Assembly (NCBI GenBank): GCA_020050685.1
Contig: JAGVKG010000029.1
Location: forward strand, 124,001-188,000
Length of the DNA stretch: 64,000 bases
Direction: 5' to 3'
Origin: Candidatus Obscuribacterales bacterium
GTDB taxonomy: Bacteria > Cyanobacteriota > Vampirovibrionia > Obscuribacterales > Obscuribacteraceae
The notes under the pieces are model-generated. The model did not search any database. It was given only the letters and a program-made list of their open reading frames with translations, and was not told the origin of the DNA. Below are positions 35,781-43,978 of the stretch, in pieces (the first letter of the stretch is position 1; every line of letters begins with the position of its first letter). The translations under genes and the position numbers were made by a program.

Positions 35781-37009
35781 GAATGAAGAATCTCGGACAA
35801 TTTGCAGGCTAAATCCAAAAGCATCATATCCGATCCGCGGGCGCCGATTAGGGAAAGTCCGACCGAAATCGTATTAGAAATTGCAATTGGCATTGTCACT
35901 TCCGGCAATCCTCCGACGGGGCTTATGCAGGAGAATTTGATCAGGTTCTTCCGATTGGCGGCAAGTTCGTCCCAAGTTGCCGACCTCTTCGGCGGTAGTG
36001 CATGCGCTGTCGGCAGACATAAGACTGCATTATCATTGATAAGCAAATTGACAGCATCTTGCATGGACTTTATTTCCGCTAAGGCCGCTCGACTTTCTGC
36101 CAAAGTGACGCATTTGGCATAGTCGAAATTTGCTTGGATATTTTTGCCAAAGTCTGGCTTGGTATTGCTTACCCACTGACCATGTTGCTGCCAAACTTCC
36201 CAACCTTTGTGTTGGCTGTAAGGTTTCGGCCAGGCATCAATGCTGATACTATCGAGACTCTTATACTCACTTTGCGGCAGAACTGATTTTACCTTTGCAA
36301 TCGCAGAGTCGATAGATTCGCGCAATGCCGGATCAAGAAAGCCGAGTGGTTCCACGGCAATGAAAAGATGCTTTGGCGTTTTGTCCTTTTCAAAGTCCTG
36401 CAAAAGAATTTCACCGCAGGTTTTTAAAAGATCTGCTCGGCGCGCAAACCAACCGACACTGTCATATGAAACTGAAAGAGGTACGACACCTTGTATGCCT
36501 ACGGCATCATGAGTCGGACGAAAACCAAATATTCCACAGTAGCTCGCTGGAACGCGAATTGATCCGGCCGTATCTGTACCAAGGGCAAAATCAACCAGGC
36601 TTGCGGCGACCATCGATGCCGAACCACTGGAAGATCCGCCCGGTAGGCAATCGGGCAATTGTGGATTCACCGGTGTGCCGTAGTGCTTATTGATTCCATC
36701 CAAGCTAAAAGCAAGCTCATCACAAATGGTTTTTGCCGTGTGGCTTGCCCCAGCATCAAGCAACTTTTGAATTGCCGGTGCCGTCGATGGTTCCGGATGA
36801 TGCGTACTCAACCATTCCGGATTACCGGCTCCGGTCACATGCCCTTCGACAGCAAAGAGATCCTTGGCGGCAAAGGTCAGTCCAGCCAATGGACCGGACG
36901 AAGAGCCAGTCAATTGAAGCTCCCGAATGATACCGTTGACAACGGATTGAGAATTAGCGCCAGTCACTATTTTGCCTTCTTGAGTGAGCTTTTGATCCAG
37001 GCTGGCCAT
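35777..37009 (-). CDS. Amidase-signature hydrolase, AMI1-like
   Basis: 410 residues. The Ser-cisSer-Lys triad is visible: K49 in FAAKDLFAVEG, the cis-Ser at 127/128 in PGGSSSGSASMVAA, and nucleophile S150 in GTDTAGSIRVPASYCG. The stretch up to FGFRPTHDAVG is closely like AMI1 indole-3-acetamide hydrolases and related small amidases. Other aryl or alkyl amides are possible substrates. It has no signal peptide, so it should be cytoplasmic, unlike the secreted proteins encoded downstream in the same operon (ATGA overlap with the next gene). Confidence 0.9.
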   Translation of the reverse strand: MASLDQKLTQEGKIVTGANSQSVVNGIIRELQLTGSSSGPLAGLTFAAKDLFAVEGHVTGAGNPEWLSTHHPEPSTAPAIQKLLDAGASHTAKTICDELAFSLDGINKHYGTPVNPQLPDCLPGGSSSGSASMVAASLVDFALGTDTAGSIRVPASYCGIFGFRPTHDAVGIQGVVPLSVSYDSVGWFARRADLLKTCGEILLQDFEKDKTPKHLFIAVEPLGFLDPALRESIDSAIAKVKSVLPQSEYKSLDSISIDAWPKPYSQHKGWEVWQQHGQWVSNTKPDFGKNIQANFDYAKCVTLAESRAALAEIKSMQDAVNLLINDNAVLCLPTAHALPPKRSATWDELAANRKNLIKFSCISPVGGLPEVTMPIAISNTISVGLSLIGARGSDMMLLDLACKLSEILHS

Positions 37010-37106
37010 TATAGGCTGTGCCCGATCTATATTATGGCGTCCTGCCTAGGCTATCCGAAATCTTTCCAGGGCATGGCTATATTAGAAGTTGACAAGAAAT
37101 GGGCGG

Positions 37107-37128
37107 ATTGTCTCATGGGTGAGACAAT
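37107..37128. promoter_or_regulatory. Perfect 9-bp inverted repeat upstream of the UMF1-type transporter gene
   Basis: ATTGTCTCA-TGGG-TGAGACAAT lies 27 bases before the transporter ATG. A TTGACA hexamer at 37089-37094 precedes it, so the repeat would sit over the -10/+1 region. An operator is the simplest reading; a leader hairpin is the alternative. Confidence 0.45.
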
Positions 37129-37154
37129 TATCTGAGTTTCAAGGGGGATTGAAG

Positions 37155-38486
37155 ATGCCGACGAGCGAGCTTGCCGATTCAGTGAAATCAACTGCGCCAA
37201 TATACAAAGCAACCAAGGCGGAAGTAATTTCCTGGATTGTTTATCACTTTGCCAACGCTGGTTATACGGCTGTGGTTGTGGCAGCAATCTTCAACGCTTA
37301 TTTTGTTGAAACCGTCTGTGGCAGTGGTATGCCAAAAGGTACACCAACTTTGCTCTGGACACTCGCGGTTGGTCTTTCCAACTTTATGGTTGTCGCCAGT
37401 GCACCACTCTTAGGCACGATTTGTGATTACAGTGCAGCCAAGAAAAAGGTTCTTGTTGCAAGTACAATAGGCTGCATCATCCTTACTGCCATGCTTTATT
37501 TTGTTGGCCCTGGTGCAGTCACTCTCGGATTTGTCCTCGTAGCATTTTCCTACTTCATGTTTTCCACTGGGGAAAATGTTCTCGCCTCATTTTTGCCGGA
37601 AGTATCTGATATCAGCACACTGGGCAAAATATCCGGACTTGGTTGCATGATTAGTCATTTGGGCGGACTTGCTGTTCTCGGACTTTGTCTCGGCTATGTA
37701 AATTGGGCTCAAGCTCACGGACAAGTTGCTGCGCAATACGTTCCAGTAACTGCACTATTTGTTGCCACCAATTTTGCGATTTTTTCCATTCCACTCATGC
37801 TCTTTCTCAAGGAAAAGGCCAGCCATCATACTTTGCCAAAAGGAAAAACGCACTGGCAAGTTGGCATTGAACGTATTCAACATACAATTGCTCAAGCACC
37901 AAAGTTTCGAGACCTCTTCCGCTTGCTTGCAACAATCTTTGCTTATACTTGCGGAACATCAACCGTCGTCGTCCTGGCTGGTGTTTATGCCAAACAGGTA
38001 ATGGGATTTACTTTCCCAGAGACTATCACGATGTTTATCGTCATCAATTTGACAGCCACGGCTAGCGCTTATATTTTTGGTTGGATAAACGACAAGCTTG
38101 GCTCCAAACCAACTTTGATATTGACTCTGCTTACTTGGATCGGCTCAGCTCTCGTGCTTGCTCTTGCCCAAGATAAAACCGTTTTCTGGATCGCCGCCAA
38201 TTTAGTTGGTATCGCCAATGGTGCTAGCTTCACCGTTGGTCGCGCCATGATTGGTCAATTCGCACCACGCGGACGTGCAGGCGAATTTTTCGGTCTCTGG
38301 GGATTAGCTGGAAAGTCAGCAGCAATTGTCGGACCAATCAGCTACGGTCTTGTAACTTCTTTAACTAGTAACAATCACCGTTTAGCTATCATGTGTCCAG
38401 CTGTTTATTTTGCAGTTGCCCTCGTCATTCTATTTTCAATCAACGAGCAGCGCGGAAGACTGGCCGCAACCTCTGACGAGGCGTAG
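37155..38486 (+). CDS. MFS transporter, UMF1/Atg22-like
   Basis: About 443 residues, chosen from the ATG at 37155 with AGGGGGA just upstream; the frame is open from 37089 without a site. Roughly 12 membrane helices are visible. The N-terminal VISWIVYHFANAGYTAVVVAAIFNAYF split over helix 1 and the MFS-like GNGASFTVGRAMIGQFAPRGRAGEFFGLWGLAGKS region near the C-terminus are characteristic of the UMF1 (vacuole effluxer Atg22-like) family. The substrate is unknown. The ribokinase gene follows 62 bases later on the same strand, so import of a nucleoside or pentose is an attractive guess, not shown. Confidence 0.85.
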   Translation: MPTSELADSVKSTAPIYKATKAEVISWIVYHFANAGYTAVVVAAIFNAYFVETVCGSGMPKGTPTLLWTLAVGLSNFMVVASAPLLGTICDYSAAKKKVLVASTIGCIILTAMLYFVGPGAVTLGFVLVAFSYFMFSTGENVLASFLPEVSDISTLGKISGLGCMISHLGGLAVLGLCLGYVNWAQAHGQVAAQYVPVTALFVATNFAIFSIPLMLFLKEKASHHTLPKGKTHWQVGIERIQHTIAQAPKFRDLFRLLATIFAYTCGTSTVVVLAGVYAKQVMGFTFPETITMFIVINLTATASAYIFGWINDKLGSKPTLILTLLTWIGSALVLALAQDKTVFWIAANLVGIANGASFTVGRAMIGQFAPRGRAGEFFGLWGLAGKSAAIVGPISYGLVTSLTSNNHRLAIMCPAVYFAVALVILFSINEQRGRLAATSDEA

Positions 38487-38548
38487 GCTTGTTGCCGGTC
38501 AATCAATAGATTCATGTCCAGGCATGAGGCAGAATCGTTGGAGCGAAT

Positions 38549-39481
38549 ATGACAAACAAAGTGGTCGTAGTCGGTAGCCTAAGTCTTGATCTCGTGATGC
38601 AAGTACCGCGTCGCCCAGGCAAAGGCGAAACGATAATTGGATCTACATTCCAAACTTACGTTGGCGGCAAAGGCAATAATCAGGCCATTTCCGCCGCACG
38701 GGCTGGAGCTTCTGTTTCCATGGTAGGCAAAGTGGGAACTGATGCTTGGGGCGATACTATTTTGGCAACCCTAACCAAAAATGGTGTTGATACCACTTGC
38801 ATGACCAGGGACACTAATGCTGATACCGGTATTGCCAATATCTATGTCGATCCCGATGGGGACAATAGCATTGTCATTGTCCAGCGAGCCAATGCTCTAT
38901 TATCACCGGATGATGTTGATAATGCCAAGTCATTGATCACTTCTGCTGATGTCTTGCTCATGCAAATGGAAATCCAAGTTGAGACTGTTATGCACGCCGC
39001 CAAAATTGCACGTCAAGCTGGCGTCAAGGTAATTCTCAATCCAGCGCCAGCACCTAAGGTATTACCATCTGAACTTTTGCAAAATGTAGATATCCTAGTT
39101 CCCAATCAGCCAGAAGCAGAATTGCTTACAGGCAAAACAATTGATTTGGCTGATCCTGATTCAGCAATTGATGCTGCCAAATGTTTGCAAAAGATGGGAT
39201 CGAAAACCATCATCATTACGCTCGGCGAGCATGGTGCTCTTGTTTCAGAAGCTGACGAAAAACCATACATAGTTTCAGCCTATCCTGTAGTACCAGTTGA
39301 TACCACTGCTGCCGGTGACGCCTTTTGCGGAGCACTCGCCGCCGCCTTAGCCAATCAAAAATCATTGAGGGAAGTAGTGCAATTCGGCAGCAAAGCCGGT
39401 GCTCTAGCCACGACCAAACCTGGTGCGGAACCCTCACTTCCTTATCTCAAAGACATCGAACGACTTGGCTGTCCCTGCTAG
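38549..39481 (+). CDS. rbsK: Ribokinase, PfkB family
   Basis: 310 residues phosphorylating D-ribose (or a related sugar) at O5. PfkB signatures are GSLSLDLVMQVPRRPGKGE at the N-terminus, YVGGKGNNQAISAARAGA, NPAPAP, PNQPEAELLTG and the ATP/anion-hole loop DTTAAGDAFCGALA with the catalytic Asp. GGAG lies about 7 bases before the ATG. It sits 62 bases after the UMF1-type transporter. Other PfkB sugar kinases are close relatives, so the exact sugar is a family inference. Confidence 0.9.
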   Translation: MTNKVVVVGSLSLDLVMQVPRRPGKGETIIGSTFQTYVGGKGNNQAISAARAGASVSMVGKVGTDAWGDTILATLTKNGVDTTCMTRDTNADTGIANIYVDPDGDNSIVIVQRANALLSPDDVDNAKSLITSADVLLMQMEIQVETVMHAAKIARQAGVKVILNPAPAPKVLPSELLQNVDILVPNQPEAELLTGKTIDLADPDSAIDAAKCLQKMGSKTIIITLGEHGALVSEADEKPYIVSAYPVVPVDTTAAGDAFCGALAAALANQKSLREVVQFGSKAGALATTKPGAEPSLPYLKDIERLGCPC

Positions 39482-39588
39482 GTCGATTGTATTTATTGCA
39501 TATTCAAACCATATAGAAAAGACGTCTCCTTGATGTTTACTTTATGCAAACGTGATACCGCTGAGATGAGATAGCAAAATTCCTCCAA

Positions 39589-39612
39589 AGCGTTATCAGA
39601 CTCATGAGATCC
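39589..39612 (+). repeat. 24-bp direct repeat, left copy
   Basis: AGCGTTATCAGACTCATGA, then G, then ATCC. It matches 42544-42567 at 23 of 24 positions in the same orientation. It lies about 110 bases after the rbsK stop in non-coding DNA. The two copies enclose higBA, the DUF2141 gene and the carotenoid oxygenase gene. Confidence 0.85.
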
Positions 39613-39716
39613 GGGCTGGATCCGGACTCGCTAGAGCTCGTAGTAAGCTGGGGCGCTTGCGACTACTGCCAAAAAGATTAAATTTCGCGGAATGCGATAG
39701 ATTTTACTTGCCAGCC

Positions 39717-39731
39717 ATCGCGTTTTGCGAT
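39717..39731. promoter_or_regulatory. Putative HigA operator/promoter region
   Basis: ATCGC-GTTTT-GCGAT is an inverted repeat placed directly before a TATAAA hexamer and 26 bases before the higB start. GCGATAG also occurs 33 bases upstream at 39694. Type II antitoxins commonly bind such repeats at their own promoter; the assignment here is inference. Confidence 0.4.
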
Positions 39732-39756
39732 AGGCTATAAATGAGAGGGTCAAAGG

Positions 39757-40038
39757 ATGCTTATCGAAAACCGCACGGCTATCGAGAGGTTCACCAGCAA
39801 ACATGCCGATTCACGCGTACCTTTCGCCGAATGGATCGAAAAAGTAGAAGCAGCCCAATGGTCTGACCCGGTCGATGTAAAAAGCACATTCAACAGTGTG
39901 GACTACGTCAAAGGTCTCGCAGTATTCAACGTCGGCGGCAACAATTTCAGGGTAGTGGCAGAAATCGCATATAAAGACAGAGTCGTTCGAATAGCAAAAG
40001 TCGGAAAACATTCCGATTATGATGGGTGGAAACTATGA
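39757..40038 (+). CDS. higB: HigB-type toxin (mRNA interferase)
   Basis: A 93-residue toxin of the HigB family (RelE superfamily). The pattern WIEKVEAAQWSDPVDVKSTF, VFNVGGNNFRVVAEIAY and VRIAKVGKHSDYD follows the family consensus W...A.W..P.D.K, FN..GN.YR, I..V.TH..YD. Such toxins cleave mRNA on the ribosome. AAAGG abuts the ATG, with GAGGG further upstream. The antitoxin gene overlaps its stop (ATGA), the usual toxin-first order for hig. Confidence 0.92.
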   Translation: MLIENRTAIERFTSKHADSRVPFAEWIEKVEAAQWSDPVDVKSTFNSVDYVKGLAVFNVGGNNFRVVAEIAYKDRVVRIAKVGKHSDYDGWKL

Positions 40039-40451
40039 CTACAACAATATCTGTGAGCAAAGAATATCTAACGCTGATCAAGCGTTTTCCTTTGCGTCCA
40101 ATTCGTGATAAGGAAATGCTCGATGCTGCCTCGGAACTTTTTAGTGAACTTGTATTAAAGGCAGGAAAACGGACACCGGATGAAACCGACTATGTCGATA
40201 TTTTGGGTAAGCTAATTCGGGAATACGAAGTATCACATACTCCGACCAGGCGACGTATGACACCACAACGAGCACTTGAATCTTTGATGGAGGACAACAA
40301 GCTTAGTCAATCAGAACTTGCCAGACAATTGGACGCACCACAGTCTGTAATTTCGGAATTTCTTTCAGGCAAGCGCGGCATCAGCAAATCATTACTAGTC
40401 AAATTGGCAGATCATTTCAAAGTATCGCCGGAACTTTTCTTATCAAAATAA
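40035..40451 (+). CDS. higA: HigA-type antitoxin, helix-turn-helix
   Basis: About 138 residues. The N-terminal half (about 1-70) wraps the toxin; the C-terminal half is a Cro/C1-type HTH with KLSQSELARQLDAPQSVISEFLSGKRGIS. The ATG at 40035 overlaps the toxin stop (ATGA) and has GGTGGA upstream; a GTG at 40026 is in frame but less likely. The protein should neutralise HigB and repress the operon. Confidence 0.92.
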   Translation: MTTTISVSKEYLTLIKRFPLRPIRDKEMLDAASELFSELVLKAGKRTPDETDYVDILGKLIREYEVSHTPTRRRMTPQRALESLMEDNKLSQSELARQLDAPQSVISEFLSGKRGISKSLLVKLADHFKVSPELFLSK

Positions 40452-40482
40452 GTCCGAGCGGACAATCAACCTTTCAGTGCAT

Positions 40483-40962
40483 CTAAAGACCGGCGTGTTG
40501 CATTTTAATTTCCATATTTAGTTCTTCGGCGTCGAACTTAAATTTTGCTTTGTCATAACCGGCGGGTCCCATATTGGATTTTGGATTGTTGGAAAATCCA
40601 TATTGCAATTTTGGAATACCAAACATGCCGGTGACAAATTTGCCGCTGTTGTCCGGATCGTGGAAAAGCCTGATTGCATATTCACCATGAGGTACATTTT
40701 CGAAAGTATAGTTTGCTTCGTTAGCAGCGATATCTGCTACACCTTTCATCAGTGCTTTTTCACCCGTAAACTTATCTGCCGAATAACTGTCGTCTGAATT
40801 GAATAACGCGACCCGAACAGATCCTTCGTTACTATTCAAACCTGTGACATGCACTTTTAATTTGCCCTGCGTTGCTGCTTGAGCAATTGTTGCTGTCACG
40901 AACATCAGAACTAAAGCAAGTAGGCGTGCAAGAAATAGCGCACCAAATTTCGATCTAGACAT
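40483..40962 (-). CDS. Secreted DUF2141 protein
   Basis: A 159-residue protein with a signal peptide (LFLARLLALVLMFVTATIAQA) and a DUF2141 domain: KLKVHVTGLNSNEGSVRVALF, NVPHGEYAIRLFHDPDNSGKF, MFGIPKLQYGFSNNPKSNMGPAGYDKAKF. The HD-x-D/N-N-x-x-G-K and FGIP...YGFSN motifs are diagnostic. The function of the family is unknown; the fold suggests an extracytoplasmic beta-sandwich. It starts 4 bases after the carotenoid oxygenase stop, so the two are one operon. Confidence 0.88.
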   Translation of the reverse strand: MSRSKFGALFLARLLALVLMFVTATIAQAATQGKLKVHVTGLNSNEGSVRVALFNSDDSYSADKFTGEKALMKGVADIAANEANYTFENVPHGEYAIRLFHDPDNSGKFVTGMFGIPKLQYGFSNNPKSNMGPAGYDKAKFKFDAEELNMEIKMQHAGL

Positions 40963-40966
40963 TTAT

Positions 40967-42457
40967 CTAGCCTCCCCATTCAATAAACTGACCGTGAAAT
41001 CCAAAGGGTATCCATATCGGTAACCAGGCGCGTCCAATTTCTGTCATCGTTTGCGCATCGAGAACTAAGAGAAAAGATTTTTTGGCTTGTGCATCCAAAA
41101 CGAGAGACAAAAGAACACCGTTATCTTCTTTTGTGCTATCCCCATTGGGATTGGCAATGAAAACTGGCTCACCAGGATAACAATGCTCTTGCTGCCAAAT
41201 TAGAGAATCTCCCTTGCCCACATCAATGCGCAAGAGTCTATCCAGGAATTGGGATTCGGGGGACAATCCTACGCCGTAGGCAATTCTGTAATCCTTGCCA
41301 TTGTCAATCTGATAGTTGATCCGGCAAAGCTCAATTCCATTTTGCGACAACTTTTCCATCGTCACTTTCTTTGACTGCAAATTGATTCTAATTCGCTTCA
41401 ATTGCATCTCCGGCGGGCGATTATGCAACAAGTTTTTCAAATAGAGAGCGTCCACGATTGACGCATCATCATAACAAGACAAATCAATGCATACTTCATC
41501 ATTTGTTTCGAACGCATTGACATGATGGAAACAAAAGAAAGCCTCTGTTTCAAAAGTTCCGGCAAGCGAGCCGGTTTCTTTATCAACAAGTAAAATGCGC
41601 GAGCCGCGTTCCGGCTTCCAATGAGCATTTTCAATGAACGGTTTTCCACTGAGAAGCAGCTCAAGTGGATTGATCAAAAGCGGACATTCCACGTGAACGA
41701 TGTAACGACTGGTCATGCCGAAACTGTGAAGATAACCAGGTTCCTTAACGGGAATTGAAATTAGTGGGCGGCGCTTCATACCACTGCCTGCCGATGCATC
41801 CAAACGATACCAATTGTAAGAACTTACCCTTGAAATATTGGTAAGGATGTTATAAAAAGAATTGCTCCTCGGATCAAAATGTGGATGTGCGGATGTAATT
41901 TGTCCTGGCATTTTGTCGTCAAATTGCACTTTGCCAACGGTGGCAAGATCATCGCGTCGAAATTCCATAGTCGACACAGTCTCTGTCATGGCAAAACAAC
42001 GATTAGTCTCGGCAATATGCATAATGTTGACGTTAGCGTTGTCAGTCAATTCTGGTTTAAAGAATGTGGAAAGCCTTTCCCAAAACGAACGCTGAGGATT
42101 TGTAGCAAATTCTCCGGATGAGACGCGCTCGGATGATAAAGCCTCGATATAAGCATTGCTGGCGAGAAACTTTCCACTATAAGTGACGATGCCACCATAG
42201 AAGAAAAATTTATTGAGCATCGCCAAACCATCAAACCAATGCTTATATGATCCGTTAACTAGTGAAAATATCGCTGGACCATTGCGAATTAGATCGCCAG
42301 AAAGCCAATGCGGAATATTGCCATGAACAGGCAACGTAATCCTTTCCAACTCTCGGTGGGGGCTCTGGAAGCCCAGCTCATATTCAGCGATAGCGGCTTC
42401 CATTTCGCAATAATAGGGTTCGGGTCTTTCAGTGATTTTACAGTTCATTACAACCAT
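40967..42457 (-). CDS. Carotenoid oxygenase (RPE65/CCD family)
   Basis: 496 residues of the carotenoid cleavage dioxygenase fold. The four iron-binding histidines are H191 (AHPHFD), H244 (YLHSFGMT), H311 (FHHVNAFE) and H488 (FGFHGQF). IRNGPAIF and the Y-K-H-W-F-D-G-LAML segment are typical of the family start. Such enzymes cut carotenoids or apocarotenals to apocarotenoids, including retinal. No carotenoid biosynthesis or rhodopsin gene is in the window, so the substrate is open. The start may be the first ATG or the fourth codon; no strong ribosome-binding site helps. Operon with the DUF2141 gene. Confidence 0.93.
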   Translation of the reverse strand: MVVMNCKITERPEPYYCEMEAAIAEYELGFQSPHRELERITLPVHGNIPHWLSGDLIRNGPAIFSLVNGSYKHWFDGLAMLNKFFFYGGIVTYSGKFLASNAYIEALSSERVSSGEFATNPQRSFWERLSTFFKPELTDNANVNIMHIAETNRCFAMTETVSTMEFRRDDLATVGKVQFDDKMPGQITSAHPHFDPRSNSFYNILTNISRVSSYNWYRLDASAGSGMKRRPLISIPVKEPGYLHSFGMTSRYIVHVECPLLINPLELLLSGKPFIENAHWKPERGSRILLVDKETGSLAGTFETEAFFCFHHVNAFETNDEVCIDLSCYDDASIVDALYLKNLLHNRPPEMQLKRIRINLQSKKVTMEKLSQNGIELCRINYQIDNGKDYRIAYGVGLSPESQFLDRLLRIDVGKGDSLIWQQEHCYPGEPVFIANPNGDSTKEDNGVLLSLVLDAQAKKSFLLVLDAQTMTEIGRAWLPIWIPFGFHGQFIEWGG

Positions 42458-42543
42458 GGCTCTGTTGGCCTCTAGTGAGAGCCGAACTGGAGGTAGGAAA
42501 ATCTTCGTGGAGACGCGATCTCGAAAAGGTAAACTAACCCCGT

Positions 42544-42567
42544 AGCGTTATCAGACTCATGATATCC
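42544..42567 (+). repeat. 24-bp direct repeat, right copy
   Basis: AGCGTTATCAGACTCATGA, then T, then ATCC. It lies between the divergent carotenoid oxygenase and secreted-protein genes, 86 bases before the former's start. Same orientation as the copy at 39589. Confidence 0.85.
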
Positions 42568-42648
42568 AAATTTTATTAGCATTATTTATAGATTTATCAG
42601 TACAATATTGGCGTCTGAATTCAAATCGCTTGCTAGAAAGTTATCCTC

Positions 42649-43977
42649 TTGTTACTCACATACGAAAAAACTCCGGCCATTGCAGCCTGCTTAGCAATGC
42701 TTTTGAATTGCTCCACTAGCGCATCTCTTTGCCAAACATTACGACCAAGAATAGACACTAGCCAGGCAGACGCCAGTTCTGCCAATGGCTTTCAAACAAA
42801 CAATGTTCAGACAGCGCCTACACCTGGTGCGACAGGCCATTCTGCCGCGACGCAAATTCCCATGGTCATATCAACCCCATTGCCGAATGGCGAAACTTCT
42901 ATTCTCGCAACACCGAGCAACAATCAGCTAGCTAGCCTGCCACAAGACCCGTCCTCAGTTGCCGGCGGCATACCTACCATTGCGGGATTGTTTCTTGTCT
43001 TAGGGCAACTCGATAATCAAATGCAAGCCCAAAACGATCTAGCCTCCGGACAAGCAACCGGCATTCACAAGGTCTCCCAAAGAACAAAGTCGATGGGCGG
43101 AATGGTACTCGGCTTCCAGGGTTTTGATCCATCCAAGACCGGTGCAAACATTGCCCTCGACGAAGGGTACGGCAAAGGTTACCAAGCAACTGAATACTTC
43201 AATCAAAAGCAAAATGACGAGAAGCACGGCAAAGTGGTATCAGCCATTATGGATCTCGCCTGCGGTCTTGGTATGCAAAATAGCAAACAGTCTCGAGAAA
43301 TCATTTCTAGATCGCTTGAGACTTTGCGCTCCCTAGTCGACTATCAAGAAGCAGAAAACATTGTCTCGGCTTTGGAAACAACGCGCGACCTGCTTGCTAG
43401 CAAGCAATATACTATGCCACAAGAAGCTTGGTCGATTGATAAACGCGATCAACTGCTGAAGCAAATCATCGATGCATTAACAGCAAACGATCCAGTAGTC
43501 ACCACTTGCGTTGCCCAACTGCATAAGTACAATACGCTGAGCGAAGCTGCTCAAAATTCCGCCAAGACAATTGGTGGCGTGCTTGGCATTGCTTCCTTCA
43601 TCCCGACAATAGTTGCGCCAATTGCCGACATTTCCAAATTGGCCTTCACCTCCACCACAGGTGGACCGGAACAAGAAAAGTTGCTCAAGGAACTTTATTA
43701 CAGTAAGACCTTAGAGCACCGCTTGGATATGATCAAAGATGAGGCAAACATGATCATGGATTCTTATTTCATGTCACTTGCCACCAACAACATGGTTTTG
43801 CTTTCCGCTAGCCGCTCTTTGCTGGAGCATGCGACTGGTCCCACAAGCCCAGTTGTTTGCGATATGTACAATTCACAGAACCAAGTTGCTGGAAAAATAA
43901 TTCGCTACGCACCATATAATCCGCAGCCACGCTACCAACCCTTTGTTTCCGACAAGGCATTGGTTCCGGGCTCGTAG
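42649..43977 (+). CDS. Secreted helical protein of unknown function
   Basis: A 442-residue protein beginning with TTG; an ATG 16 codons later (42697) is an alternative, and neither has a clear ribosome-binding site. The N-terminus (TPAIAACLAMLLNCSTSASLC) looks like a signal peptide. A Thr/Pro/Asn-rich linker (about 35-110) is followed by a mainly helical domain (about 110-400) with charged helices, a short hydrophobic stretch (IGGVLGIASFIPTIVAPIADI, about 304-324) and ending in Pro-rich residues. No family is recognised. It ends 1 base from the convergent gene at 43979. Confidence 0.65.
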   Translation: MLLTYEKTPAIAACLAMLLNCSTSASLCQTLRPRIDTSQADASSANGFQTNNVQTAPTPGATGHSAATQIPMVISTPLPNGETSILATPSNNQLASLPQDPSSVAGGIPTIAGLFLVLGQLDNQMQAQNDLASGQATGIHKVSQRTKSMGGMVLGFQGFDPSKTGANIALDEGYGKGYQATEYFNQKQNDEKHGKVVSAIMDLACGLGMQNSKQSREIISRSLETLRSLVDYQEAENIVSALETTRDLLASKQYTMPQEAWSIDKRDQLLKQIIDALTANDPVVTTCVAQLHKYNTLSEAAQNSAKTIGGVLGIASFIPTIVAPIADISKLAFTSTTGGPEQEKLLKELYYSKTLEHRLDMIKDEANMIMDSYFMSLATNNMVLLSASRSLLEHATGPTSPVVCDMYNSQNQVAGKIIRYAPYNPQPRYQPFVSDKALVPGS

Positions 43978-43978
43978 A

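Noticed and set aside
39640-39665. GC-rich GTAGT...ACTAC hairpin near the left 24-bp repeat considered as a small RNA or terminator.
   Set aside because: The stem contains a three-base bulge and is followed by purines, not T's.
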